Positions 1 through 7,736 of a stretch of 10,815 bases of DNA are shown here, one piece after another (position 1 is the first letter of the stretch; each line of letters opens with the position of its first letter). A program made the position numbers and the translations under genes. The notes below the pieces were generated by a model that worked only from the letters and a program-made list of their open reading frames with translations, had not been told where the DNA came from and ran no database searches. The stretch spans positions 1-10,815 of the forward strand of contig USBO01000052.1 of the NCBI GenBank assembly GCA_900552955.1, in the 5' to 3' direction. This DNA is from an uncultured Alistipes sp. GTDB taxonomy: Bacteria > Bacteroidota > Bacteroidia > Bacteroidales > Rikenellaceae.

Positions 1-783
1 GCCATCGCCATCGTGGGCACAAATCCCGTTTCGGGCATGACGCTGATGACGCTGATCCTCTCGTCGCTGGTGCTCGTCTCGATCGGGCTGAGCGGCAAGA
101 GCGGCATGACGGCCGCGCTGGTCATCGGCGGTGTGGTCTGCACGGCCCTCTCGATGGCCGGCGGCTTCATTACCGACCTGAAGATCGGCTACTGGATCGG
201 CACGACGCCCGCCAAGCAGGAGGCGTGGAAGTTCCTCGGCACGGCCGTCTCGGCAGCCACCGTGGCGGGCGTGATGATCGTGCTGAACCGCACCTACGGC
301 TTCGTGGGCGAAGGGGCCTTGGTGGCGCCGCAGGCCAATGCGATGGCGGCCGTGATCCAGCCCCTGATGGAGGGCGGCACCACGCCGTGGGTGCTCTACT
401 TCATCGGCGCCGTGCTGGCGCTGGTGCTCACGTCGATCGGCGTGCCGGCGCTGGCTTTCTCGCTGGGTATGTTCATCCCCATGGAGCTCAACGCCCCGCT
501 GGTGGTGGGCGGTCTGGTGGCGTGGTACGTCTCGACCCGCTCGGAGGATGCCGCGGTGAACAAGGCGCGGCTCGATCGCGGTACGCTCATTGCGTCGGGC
601 TTCATCGCCGGCGGTGCGCTGATGGGCGTCGTCTCGGCGGTGCTCAAGTTCGCGGGCGCCGACTGGTTCCTCGGCGGGTGGGCCTCGTCGAACGGTGCCG
701 AGTGGCTGGGGCTGGCGATGTATGCGGCGCTGATCGGCTATATGGCTTGGCACACGATGCGCGCCGAGCCGGAAAAAGAGTAA
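1..783 (+). CDS. OPT-family oligopeptide transporter, C-terminal part (5' end outside window)
   Basis: Inner-membrane secondary transporter expected to take up short peptides with protons (role known for the OPT family, substrate not provable here). The frame is open from the first base and ends at TAA, leaving about 260 residues; bacterial OPT proteins usually exceed 600, so more than half lies upstream. Two stretches look typical of the family: LKIGYWIGTTPAKQEAWKF near residue 60, matching the OPT pattern in which a 'DLK-GY-x-G-TP-KQ' loop follows a membrane segment, and a glycine/proline-rich 'GVPALAFSLGMFIPMELN' helix near residues 143-160. About six to seven hydrophobic segments are visible (roughly 14-28, 32-54, 74-90, 126-147, 150-170, 192-215, 230-248). 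The tail is short, charged and probably cytoplasmic. pepT follows after 21 bases, which supports a peptide-utilisation role. Family call is confident; the exact substrate is inference. Confidence 0.88.
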   Translation, partial: AIAIVGTNPVSGMTLMTLILSSLVLVSIGLSGKSGMTAALVIGGVVCTALSMAGGFITDLKIGYWIGTTPAKQEAWKFLGTAVSAATVAGVMIVLNRTYGFVGEGALVAPQANAMAAVIQPLMEGGTTPWVLYFIGAVLALVLTSIGVPALAFSLGMFIPMELNAPLVVGGLVAWYVSTRSEDAAVNKARLDRGTLIASGFIAGGALMGVVSAVLKFAGADWFLGGWASSNGAEWLGLAMYAALIGYMAWHTMRAEPEKE

Positions 784-804
784 TCATTTGACAGATAACC
801 GGAT

Positions 805-2022
805 ATGGAACTCAAAGAGAGATTTCTGAAATACGTCTCCTACGACACGCAGTCGTCGGAGCGGAGCACTACGTTCCCCTCGACCGACAAGCAGCTGGTG
901 CTGCTGCGCGACTTGGCCGAAGAGATGAAGATGCTGGGGCTGACGGAGGTGACGATGGACGCCCACGGCTACGCGATGGGTACGATCCCCGCCACGCCGG
1001 GGTGCGAGTCGGCGCCCGTCATCGGCTTCATCGCCCACGTGGACACCTCGCCCGACATGAGCGGCGCGGGGGTCAAGCCGCGGATCATCGAGGCGTACGA
1101 CGGCGGCGACATCGTGCTCAACGGGCAGTTGACGATGCGCGCGGCCGATTTCCCCGAGTTGGAGTTCTTCAAGGGGCATACGCTCATCCACACCGACGGC
1201 ACGACGCTGCTGGGTGCCGACGACAAGGCGGGCGTGGCCGAGATCATGACCGCAGCGGAGTACCTGCTGACGCATCCCGAGATCCGCCACGGCAAGATCC
1301 GCATCGGCTTCACGCCCGACGAGGAGGTGGGACGGGGCGTCGACTACTTCGACGTGGCGGCCTTCGGTGCCGATTTCGCCTACACGGTCGACGGCGGCAT
1401 GGAGGGCGAGCTGGAGTACGAGAACTTCAACGCCGCGGGCGCCAAAATCGTGGTGCAGGGCCGCAACGTCCACCCGGGCTATGCCAAGAACAAGATGATA
1501 AACGCCATCGAGGTGGCCTGCGAGCTGAACGCCCTGCTGCCCGCGGCCGAGCGGCCCGAGCATACCGAGGGCTACGAAGGGTTTTATCATTGCGTGGGCT
1601 TCGACGGCACGGTCGAGCGGGCCGAGATCAGCTACATCATCCGCGACCACGACGCCGCGAAGTTCGAACAGCGGAAGGTCTTCCTGTGGAGTGCGGTCGA
1701 CCTGCTGAAGAAGAAATACGGCGACGAGGTGCTGACGCTCACCCTGAAAGATCAGTATTTCAACATGCGCAAGATGGTCGAGCCGCATCCGCAGCTCATC
1801 GACAAGGCGCTGGAGTCGATGCGCAGGGCCGGTGTCGAGCCGCTCGTGCGGCCGATCCGAGGCGGTACGGACGGTGCGCGGCTCTCGTTCATGGGACTGC
1901 CGTGCCCCAACCTCTTCACGGGCGGCATGAATTTCCACGGCAAGTTCGAATACTGCTCGCTCACGACCATGCGCAAGGCCATGCAGGTGATCCTCAATCT
2001 GGCGCAGTTGTGGGCCGAATAG
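805..2022 (+). CDS. pepT: Peptidase T (tripeptide aminopeptidase, M20B zinc peptidase)
   Basis: Cytoplasmic di-zinc exopeptidase that releases the N-terminal residue of tripeptides. At 405 residues it has the usual PepT length. All expected active-site residues sit at or within one position of the numbers known for enteric PepT: His78 and Asp80 in IAHVDTSPD, bridging Asp140 in GADDKAG, catalytic base Glu173 and ligand Glu174 in TPDEEVG, Asp196 in TVDGG, and His378 in NFHGKFEYCS. The lid/dimerisation domain lies between the two halves of the catalytic domain, around residues 205-320, and carries the NVHPGYAKNKMINA motif. The ATG at 805 gives the full conserved N-terminus (MELKERFLKYVSYDTQSS). 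No clear Shine-Dalgarno precedes it, which is common in Bacteroidales. It follows the OPT transporter by 21 bases and precedes nadE by 10, so co-transcription is likely. It appears intact. Confidence 0.97.
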   Translation: MELKERFLKYVSYDTQSSERSTTFPSTDKQLVLLRDLAEEMKMLGLTEVTMDAHGYAMGTIPATPGCESAPVIGFIAHVDTSPDMSGAGVKPRIIEAYDGGDIVLNGQLTMRAADFPELEFFKGHTLIHTDGTTLLGADDKAGVAEIMTAAEYLLTHPEIRHGKIRIGFTPDEEVGRGVDYFDVAAFGADFAYTVDGGMEGELEYENFNAAGAKIVVQGRNVHPGYAKNKMINAIEVACELNALLPAAERPEHTEGYEGFYHCVGFDGTVERAEISYIIRDHDAAKFEQRKVFLWSAVDLLKKKYGDEVLTLTLKDQYFNMRKMVEPHPQLIDKALESMRRAGVEPLVRPIRGGTDGARLSFMGLPCPNLFTGGMNFHGKFEYCSLTTMRKAMQVILNLAQLWAE

Positions 2023-2025
2023 GAG
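2021..2025 (+). promoter_or_regulatory. Shine-Dalgarno-like AGGAG before nadE
   Basis: AGGAG overlaps the pepT stop codon (TAG at 2020-2022) and lies 7 bases before the ATG at 2033. It supports that ATG as the nadE start and suggests that termination of pepT translation feeds initiation of nadE. It is the clearest such site in the window. Confidence 0.55.
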
Positions 2026-2032
2026 CTGGACG

Positions 2033-3976
2033 ATGGATCGGTACGGATATCTGAAAGCGGCGGCGGCCATCCCCTCGGTGCGGGTGGCCGACTGCGCCTA
2101 TAACGGCGGGCGGATCGCCGCGCTGGTGGGCCGTGCGGCCGGGCGCGGCGTCGAGGTCGTCGTCTTCCCCGAACTTTCGCTGACGGGCTATACCTGCGGC
2201 GACCTCTTCCTGCAGCCGGCGCTGCTGGCCGCTGCCGAGGAGGCCCTCGCGGAGCTGGTGCGGAGCACGGCGGAGTTCAACACGGCCTTTGCGGTGGGGA
2301 TGCCCGTTGCGGTGGACGACATGCTCTACAACTGCGCCGTCGTGGCGGCTGCGGGCGAGGTGCTGGGCGTGGTGCCCAAGCGCCATATTCCGGCTTACGC
2401 CGAGTTCTACGAGTCGCGCTGGTTCGCGTCGGGCGCGGGGCGGCCGACCGTCGAGATCGAGCTGTGCGGACAGAGCGTGCCCTTCGGCACCGATCTGCTG
2501 TTCGACATCGACGGCGCCCGCTGCGGCGTGGAGATATGCGAGGATCTGTGGGTGCCCACGCCGCCGTCGTCGGAGCTGGCGACGGCCGGTGCCGAGGTGA
2601 TTTTCAACCTCTCGGCCTCGCCCGAGACGGTGGGCAAGAGCGACTACGTGCGGCAGTTGGTGGCGCAGCAGTCGGCCCGCACGCGTGCGGCCTATGTCTA
2701 CTGCTCGGCGGGCTTCGGCGAGTCGTCGACCGATCTGGTCTTTGCGGGCAATGCGCTGCTGGCCGAGAACGGCACGGTGCTGGCCGCCGCGGAGCGCTTT
2801 TCGCTCGATGAACAGCTCGTCGTGGCCGACGTCGACTGCCAATTGCTGCGCAACGACCGCTGCCGGACGACGACGTTCCGCCACGGCGGTGCGAGCGGCC
2901 GTGCGACGGTCGCGGTGTCGATGTCCGTGGCCGACGACCGGCCCTTCGACCGCGCGGTCGAAGCGCAGCCCTTCGTGCCGGCCGACGACGACCGGCGTCA
3001 CAGCCGCTGCGAGGAGATTCTCAATATCCAGGCGCTGGGCTTGGCCCGCCGCCTGGCGCATACGCACTCGGCGAAGGCCGTGGTGGGAATCTCGGGCGGG
3101 CTGGACTCGACGCTGGCGCTGCTCGTGACGGTGCGCGCCTTCGATCGGCTGGGTCTCGACCGTCGGGGGATCGTGGGGATCACGATGCCCGGGTTCGGGA
3201 CGACGGACCGCACCTACGGCAATGCGCTGACGCTGATGCGCGAGTTGGGCGTCACGGTGCGCGAAATCCCGATCCGCGCCGCCTGCGAGCAGCATTTCCG
3301 CGACATCGGGCTGCCGGCCGACGACCGGTCGACGACCTACGAGAATGCGCAGGCGCGCGAGCGGACGCAGATTTTGATGGATGTGGCCAACCGCGAGGGG
3401 GCGCTGGTCGTGGGCACGGGCGACCTGTCGGAGCTGGCGCTGGGGTGGGCGACCTACAACGGCGATCAGATGTCGATGTACGGCGTCAATGCTTCGGTGC
3501 CCAAGACGCTGGTGCGTCACATCGTCGAGTGGTATGCGGCGCACGTCGCCGAGCCGCCCGTGGCCAAGGTGCTGCGTGACGTGGCGGCCACGCCTGTCTC
3601 GCCCGAGCTGCTGCCGGCCGATGCCGAGGGGCGCATCGCGCAGAAAACCGAGGATCTGGTCGGCCCCTACGAACTGCATGATTTTTTTCTCCATTGTTTC
3701 ATCCGGCAGGGATTTTCGCCTGCCAAGATACTTTTTCTGGCCGGACGTGCGTTTGAAGATCGCTACGACCGCCCGACGATCCTGCGGTGGATGAAGACCT
3801 TCTTCGGCCGTTTCTTCGCGCAGCAGTTCAAGCGTTCGGCGATGCCCGACGGGCCCAAGGTGGGGTCGGTGGCATTGTCGCCGCGAGGAGACTGGCGGAT
3901 GCCGTCGGATGCGAGCGCAGCGGTGTGGCTCGCCGAGATCGAACGGCTCGCGGACGGAACGCCGATCGACAATTGA
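2033..3976 (+). CDS. nadE: Glutamine-dependent NAD+ synthetase
   Basis: Makes NAD+ from nicotinic acid adenine dinucleotide, ATP and glutamine, the last step of NAD biosynthesis, in the cytoplasm. The 647 residues match the long two-domain form. The N-terminal nitrilase-type glutaminase domain (about 10-285) shows the Glu-Lys-Cys triad: Glu47 in FPELSLTGY, Lys116 in PKRHIPAYAEFYE and Cys169 in CGVEICEDLW. The C-terminal synthetase domain (about 325-647) has the ATP pyrophosphatase P-loop SGGLDST at 354-360, followed by YENAQARERTQILMD, GTGDLSELALGWATYNGD and MYGVNASVPKTLV, all typical of the family. Ammonia is expected to pass from one domain to the other within the enzyme. The start is supported by AGGAG seven bases upstream. 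A run of seven T at 3682-3688 encodes Asp-Phe-Phe and does not break the frame. pepT lies 10 bases upstream and the first DUF4923-like gene 8 bases downstream. Confidence 0.97.
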   Translation: MDRYGYLKAAAAIPSVRVADCAYNGGRIAALVGRAAGRGVEVVVFPELSLTGYTCGDLFLQPALLAAAEEALAELVRSTAEFNTAFAVGMPVAVDDMLYNCAVVAAAGEVLGVVPKRHIPAYAEFYESRWFASGAGRPTVEIELCGQSVPFGTDLLFDIDGARCGVEICEDLWVPTPPSSELATAGAEVIFNLSASPETVGKSDYVRQLVAQQSARTRAAYVYCSAGFGESSTDLVFAGNALLAENGTVLAAAERFSLDEQLVVADVDCQLLRNDRCRTTTFRHGGASGRATVAVSMSVADDRPFDRAVEAQPFVPADDDRRHSRCEEILNIQALGLARRLAHTHSAKAVVGISGGLDSTLALLVTVRAFDRLGLDRRGIVGITMPGFGTTDRTYGNALTLMRELGVTVREIPIRAACEQHFRDIGLPADDRSTTYENAQARERTQILMDVANREGALVVGTGDLSELALGWATYNGDQMSMYGVNASVPKTLVRHIVEWYAAHVAEPPVAKVLRDVAATPVSPELLPADAEGRIAQKTEDLVGPYELHDFFLHCFIRQGFSPAKILFLAGRAFEDRYDRPTILRWMKTFFGRFFAQQFKRSAMPDGPKVGSVALSPRGDWRMPSDASAAVWLAEIERLADGTPIDN

Positions 3977-3984
3977 CCGAACGT

Positions 3985-4596
3985 ATGAAGAAACCGTTGA
4001 TTTTCCTGCTGGCCGTCTGCTGCTCGGTGCCGGCCGTTGCGCAGGACTGGAAGGAGGCGCTCAGGAATGCCGCCTCGAATATCGTGGACAAAGCCACGGG
4101 CGGCAAGGCCACCGAGGCGCTGATGGTCGGCGACTGGGAGTATGCGTCGCCGGGCGTGAAGCTCGGGAGCGACGATCTGCTGGCCGATGTCGGAGCCTCG
4201 GCGCTGACGGGCAGGATGGAGGCGCAGCTCGAGACGCTCTATGCGTTGGCGGGCATTCGCGCGGGGGCCTGCCGGTTCTCGTTCGCGGCCGACAAGAGCT
4301 TCACGGCGGCGTTCGGCAGCCGGACGATGCAGGGCACCTATGAATTTGCGGGCGAGAGTCACGACATCGTGCTGCATTTCGCCACGAATTCGAACTACGA
4401 TCTGGGAACGTTCAGCGGCAAGGCCTATCTGTCGGGAACCGACCTGCAACTGCTTTTTCCGGCGACACGTCTGTTGAAACTGGTCGATGCGCTGGGACGG
4501 AAGCTCGCCGCGTTCAATGCCACGGCGGCGACGGTCAGCGCATTGGTCGGCAAGTTCGACGACCTTTGGCTGGGATTCGAATTCAAAAAAGAGTGA
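3985..4596 (+). CDS. Exported DUF4923-like (lipocalin-like) protein, copy 1
   Basis: Small exported protein of 203 residues, function unknown. The ATG at 3985 is chosen because it starts a good Sec signal peptide (MKKPLIFLLAVCCSVPAVAQ, likely cut after VAQ at about residue 20); the open frame extends further upstream but only inside nadE. No lipobox is evident: Cys12 and Cys13 lie within the hydrophobic core, so it is probably periplasmic. The mature part has a short helical start (DWKEALRNAASNIVDKATGG), then GDWEYASPGVKL, then alternating short hydrophobic stretches consistent with a beta-barrel or lipocalin-like fold, with an amphipathic helical insert near 160-190. The 'G-x-W-x-Y-x-x-P' opening resembles the Bacteroidales DUF4923 family, by recollection of the pattern and not by search. 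It lies 8 bases after nadE and 3 before a paralog. Confidence 0.8.
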   Translation: MKKPLIFLLAVCCSVPAVAQDWKEALRNAASNIVDKATGGKATEALMVGDWEYASPGVKLGSDDLLADVGASALTGRMEAQLETLYALAGIRAGACRFSFAADKSFTAAFGSRTMQGTYEFAGESHDIVLHFATNSNYDLGTFSGKAYLSGTDLQLLFPATRLLKLVDALGRKLAAFNATAATVSALVGKFDDLWLGFEFKKE

Positions 4597-4599
4597 AGT

Positions 4600-5217
4600 A
4601 TGATACGCAAGGTTCTCATCGCGGCTCTCGCAGTCGCTTTCGCGCAGCCCGCCGGGGCGCAGTCGCTGCAGGATCTGTTCCGAAACGCCCTCGAGTCGCT
4701 GTCGGGCAAAACGTCGGAGGAGTCCGCAGCGCCGGCCGCTGTGGCCGAACCGCTCGCCGCGACCGAATTGCCCGGCGTGTGGAACTATCGGGCGCCGGCG
4801 CTGGAGTATACGGGCGACGACATGCTGGCCTCGCTGGCGACGTCGACGCTCCGCGGACAGTTGCCAGCGTATTATGCGCAGGCGGGATTGCAGCTGGACA
4901 AGGCGACCGTGACCTTCGTCCGCGACAACAAATTCCGTGCGGCGTTGGGCGACCGCAAAGTCGAGGGAACCTATCGCTACGACGCTACGACGGGCGCCCT
5001 GACGGTCGAATACCTGCTGGCCGGAAAGACGGTGAAGTTCACCGGCCGTGTGAAACATGCCGACGGGGTGCTGACGCTGCTCTTCGAGGCGAATGCTGCG
5101 CTCGCTTCGCTGCGCGCTTCGTCGCCGCAGGCCGCGCAGGATCAGCGGTTGCAGCAGATCGCTACGATTCTGGAGCGCTATCCAGGCGGGATGCTGGGAG
5201 TTGTGCTGAAGCGGTAG
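4600..5217 (+). CDS. Exported DUF4923-like (lipocalin-like) protein, copy 2
   Basis: A second small exported protein (205 residues), paralogous to the gene just upstream and of unknown function. Signal peptide MIRKVLIAALAVAFAQPAGA, probably cut near AGA-QS. The mature protein begins with a helix (QSLQDLFRNALESLSGKT), then an Ala/Pro-rich linker of about 20 residues that copy 1 lacks, then GVWNYRAPALEYTGDDMLAS. That block aligns with GDWEYASPGVKLGSDDLLAD of copy 1, and later blocks also align: KATVTFVRDNKFRAALGDRKVEGTY with GACRFSFAADKSFTAAFGSRTMQGTY. Both share beta-strand-like periodicity and a C-terminal helix before the last strand. The ATG lies 3 bases past the stop of copy 1, so the two are probably translationally coupled. 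This is the last gene of the plus-strand unit; a strong hairpin begins 16 bases past the stop. Confidence 0.8.
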   Translation: MIRKVLIAALAVAFAQPAGAQSLQDLFRNALESLSGKTSEESAAPAAVAEPLAATELPGVWNYRAPALEYTGDDMLASLATSTLRGQLPAYYAQAGLQLDKATVTFVRDNKFRAALGDRKVEGTYRYDATTGALTVEYLLAGKTVKFTGRVKHADGVLTLLFEANAALASLRASSPQAAQDQRLQQIATILERYPGGMLGVVLKR

Positions 5218-5232
5218 AGACGGAGAGATGAA

Positions 5233-5276
5233 GATTCGGGGCGGCACTATCGAATGGTGCCGCCCCGAATCGTTTT
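5233..5276 (+). terminator. Strong hairpin terminator between convergent genes
   Basis: Arms 5233-5249 and 5255-5271 form a 17-base-pair stem, with only one G-T wobble near the tip, and a TCGAA loop. On the plus strand the stem is followed by G and then TTTT (5273-5276), fitting a rho-independent terminator for the unit ending at 5217. On the minus strand the tail is TTCATCTC, a poorer U-tract, but the stem could still end or protect transcripts of the convergent gene that stops at 5289. The rest of the 71-base gap holds nothing else recognisable. Confidence 0.85.
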
Positions 5277-5288
5277 ACCGGACGGTGG

Positions 5289-6890
5289 CTATTCGTAGAT
5301 CAGTTCGAAATCGTCGACCCACATCACGCTGTCGGAGCTGCCGGTGAAGTAGTCGCCGTAACGCGATGCCGAGCAGACGACGATCAGATGCGTGGGTGCG
5401 ATGTCCGTCGCCGTATAGTCGAGTCTCACCGTGAATTCGCGCCACTCGTCGACGCTCGAACCGAAGGTCGCCTCGCCGTAGGCGATGACGTCCTTGCCTT
5501 TCGGATCGAAGAAGGTCTTCGTATCGCGGGTGAAGATCTGCACGGGCGACTGCTCCGTTCCGCCGTATTCGGCGGCCGTCCAGCGTCCGAGCGCCATGTA
5601 GATGATTCCTTCGTCGGGATCGCCCTTGACGAGATTCGCACCGGCGGGCATGCCTTTGATATGATCCATCTTGCCGCGGTTGTACTTCACCCAGCCGCGG
5701 AGCGCCACGGGCCGCGAGGTGAAGGGCTGCCCGAACTGAACGACGCCGTCTGTGCCTTTCGTCTCGGCATAGTGGCCCGTGAAGAGGTTGCCGGCGGCGA
5801 ACTTGCCGACGCCGAGCAGCGAGACGTACTGCGACCTGAGCTGTGCGCAGTAACGGCCGTCCGACCCGGGACGCGGCTCCTCTACGTTGGTCGTGACGAG
5901 CTTGTTGAGCGTCATCGAACCGGCGTTGCCCGTGCTCCAGTAGCGCTGCGCGGGAGCTGCATCGGCGGCGTAGGGATAGAGGATGCCGCTGCGATCGGTG
6001 CTCCATGTCTCGAATCCGGCGTTGAGCGGTTGCGGAGCCGCCTCGGTGGTGAATTCCCGCACGTCGCTGCGATCCGTATCGGAGAAGGCCTGCACTTCGT
6101 AGGTCGTCTCGGGAGTGAGGCCGGCGAGTTTCGCGCGGAAGGTGCCGCCTTCGGTCTCGACGTCGTCGACCGTGAGCCACTCCGTGTCGCCCTTGCGTCG
6201 GTAGACGAATCCCATCTCCGTGTCGCTCAGACCGTCAGCCGCCAGCCATGCGATGCGCGCCCATGCGTCGCACTGCGTGATGCGCACCGCCACGTCGATC
6301 GGCACGACATGGAGGCGCCACTGCTCCGTGCGGCCGTGCGCCGCGACGTCCACCAGCCGCACCGTCTCGAACGAGGTCATGCCCGCGATGGCGGGCGTGT
6401 AGGTCGTGATGCCGGCCGGTCCGAGCTTCAGCTCCGTGACCTCGACGTTTTTCAGATCGGTGCTGCGCGATACGTAGGCCGTGGCCGTGCGGTTGGCGAC
6501 ATCGATCTCGGCCGCGCCCACCTGCTTGCGCACGCGGAAGCGGCGGTCTATATGCTGCGTGACCGCGATGCTCCAGCCATACTCCTGATAGAGCGACAGC
6601 GTGGTGTAGAGCGGCGTGCGCAGGTCGAACGTCCCGGGGAAGGCGACCGACGACTGCCCGCCCTCGGTCAGCGAGACCGAAGTGATGCGCACGTTGCGGA
6701 TGTCGGCGGTCTCCGCCAGCGGGAGCGTGACGCTCTGCTGCGCGGCGCTGATAACGGGTTCGCCGTCGAGCCCTTCGGCTTCGATCGCTTCGATGGCGAT
6801 CTCCACCACGGGATAGGGCAGGTCGTTCTCGATGCAGCCCGCGAAGAGCGCCGCGAGGCCGGTTGCGCTGCAAAGGATGAGTCGTTTCAT
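5289..6890 (-). CDS. PCMF-domain lipoprotein, probably surface-exposed
   Basis: Predicted outer-membrane lipoprotein of 533 residues. The signal peptide ends at Cys19 in ALFAGC; the acidic/Asn residues after it (IEND) resemble the Bacteroidetes surface-export signal, so exposure on the cell surface is plausible. Two small beta-rich segments follow (about 25-110 and 115-195, with WSIAVTQ and the repeat-like ENDL...EIAIEAIEAEG start). A fibronectin-III-like module comes next (about 198-285, LAGLTPETTYEVQAFSD). The C-terminal domain (about 288-533) is typical of PCMF (putative carbohydrate metabolism domain): GFETW, YWSTGNAG, AAGNLFTGHY, SRPVALRGWVKY, CSASRYGDYFTG and the closing WVDDFELIYE. PCMF is a jelly-roll-like domain with no proven enzymatic activity. 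The start codon lies 2 bases after the upstream barrel gene's stop, with purine-rich AAGAGAGAG (6896-6904) before it. Ligand unknown. Confidence 0.88.
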   Translation of the reverse strand: MKRLILCSATGLAALFAGCIENDLPYPVVEIAIEAIEAEGLDGEPVISAAQQSVTLPLAETADIRNVRITSVSLTEGGQSSVAFPGTFDLRTPLYTTLSLYQEYGWSIAVTQHIDRRFRVRKQVGAAEIDVANRTATAYVSRSTDLKNVEVTELKLGPAGITTYTPAIAGMTSFETVRLVDVAAHGRTEQWRLHVVPIDVAVRITQCDAWARIAWLAADGLSDTEMGFVYRRKGDTEWLTVDDVETEGGTFRAKLAGLTPETTYEVQAFSDTDRSDVREFTTEAAPQPLNAGFETWSTDRSGILYPYAADAAPAQRYWSTGNAGSMTLNKLVTTNVEEPRPGSDGRYCAQLRSQYVSLLGVGKFAAGNLFTGHYAETKGTDGVVQFGQPFTSRPVALRGWVKYNRGKMDHIKGMPAGANLVKGDPDEGIIYMALGRWTAAEYGGTEQSPVQIFTRDTKTFFDPKGKDVIAYGEATFGSSVDEWREFTVRLDYTATDIAPTHLIVVCSASRYGDYFTGSSDSVMWVDDFELIYE

Positions 6891-6892
6891 GG

Positions 6893-7723
6893 TTACTCTC
6901 TCTTTTTATTCCACAAATGAACGGTCATACCCACGTTGATATTGGCCAGATTGAGCCGAAAACGCATTTTCGACGCCGTGCGGCTGCCGGTTTTACCGTC
7001 CTGGTCGGTCTGGTCGATCTTCGAATACTGGAAGCCGCCCAGTCCGAACGAAAGGGTGCCGCAGACGTTAGGAAAGATGTAGACCGCCACACCCGGGTTG
7101 AACGAGATGTTCATCTTGAACGACTTGCTGTGCGTCGATTTCGGCGTGTCGCCCGAGAGGTAGGAGAAGTCCGAGCGGCCGATCATGCCCGAGAGCTCCA
7201 GCTCGGCGAAGAGTCCGAAGCTGCCTTTGGGGTCGATGCCCGTGTAGGAACGGTGGAAAAGGCCGAACGAATAGGCGTTGCCCGTGTAATCCATGTTGTC
7301 GAGCGCGATGTCCAGGTCGTTCTGCGAGCCCAGATCGACCTCCAGACTCCCCAGTCCCACACCCATGTGTCGATAGCCCAACCGCAGGCCGACCATGCTG
7401 TTGTCGCGGTAGAAATAACCCACGAAGGGGTTGACCTGCGCCATCGTCCCGTCGAGGTTGATGTGGTCGAGAATGAGCATCATGTCGGTGTCGTCGCTCG
7501 AGATCGTGCCGTAGGAGGCGGTGATGCCGACGGCCACCTCGCCCTTGTAGGCGAACTTGTTGCGGTCGATACGGCGGTCGATGCGCTTGGCCGTGGGCAG
7601 GAAGCGGTGCTTCTCGACGAAGGCCGTGTCTCTGCGCACGACGAGCGAAGCATCGGCGCCGGTGCCGGCCGCAGCCGACAGAACCGCCGGCGCGAGGAGC
7701 GTCAAAAGTAGGAATTTCTTCAT
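6893..7723 (-). CDS. Outer-membrane beta-barrel protein, paralog B
   Basis: Protein of 276 residues, function unknown. MKKFLLLTLLAPAVLSAAAG is a clear signal peptide. A basic linker follows (KRIDRRIDRNKFAYKGE, about 46-62). From about 60 to the end there are alternating strands with aromatic girdle-like residues: VAVGITASYGTI, VNPFVGYFY, SMVGLRLGYRHMG, AYSFGLFHRSY, GSFGLFAELELSG, MNISFNPGVAVYIF, GTLSFGLGGFQYSKI, RLNLANINVGMTVHLW. These suggest an outer-membrane barrel of about eight to ten strands. It ends in a hydrophilic NKKRE tail rather than the usual terminal Phe. It aligns along its length with the gene upstream (paralog A): compare GSFGLFAELEL with KRFGIFTDIQL and RLNLANINVGMTVHL with KVNLLSIGLGVSFYL. 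It sits 13 bases after paralog A and 2 bases before the PCMF lipoprotein gene, so it belongs to one transcription unit. Confidence 0.82.
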   Translation of the reverse strand: MKKFLLLTLLAPAVLSAAAGTGADASLVVRRDTAFVEKHRFLPTAKRIDRRIDRNKFAYKGEVAVGITASYGTISSDDTDMMLILDHINLDGTMAQVNPFVGYFYRDNSMVGLRLGYRHMGVGLGSLEVDLGSQNDLDIALDNMDYTGNAYSFGLFHRSYTGIDPKGSFGLFAELELSGMIGRSDFSYLSGDTPKSTHSKSFKMNISFNPGVAVYIFPNVCGTLSFGLGGFQYSKIDQTDQDGKTGSRTASKMRFRLNLANINVGMTVHLWNKKRE

Positions 7724-7736
7724 TGCCGTGCGGTTT

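Noticed and set aside
3682..3688. Run of seven T in nadE as a possible frameshift or slippage site
   Set aside because: The frame is intact on both sides, with conserved NAD synthetase sequence before and after, and the run simply encodes Asp-Phe-Phe.
784..5247. Three long minus-strand open frames (784-2070, 1994-3694, 3763-5247) opposite pepT, nadE and the DUF4923-like genes
   Set aside because: Their translations are rich in Arg, His, Gln and Ala with no recognisable domain. They lie opposite genes with intact catalytic motifs, and such frames are expected from strong G/C third-position bias.
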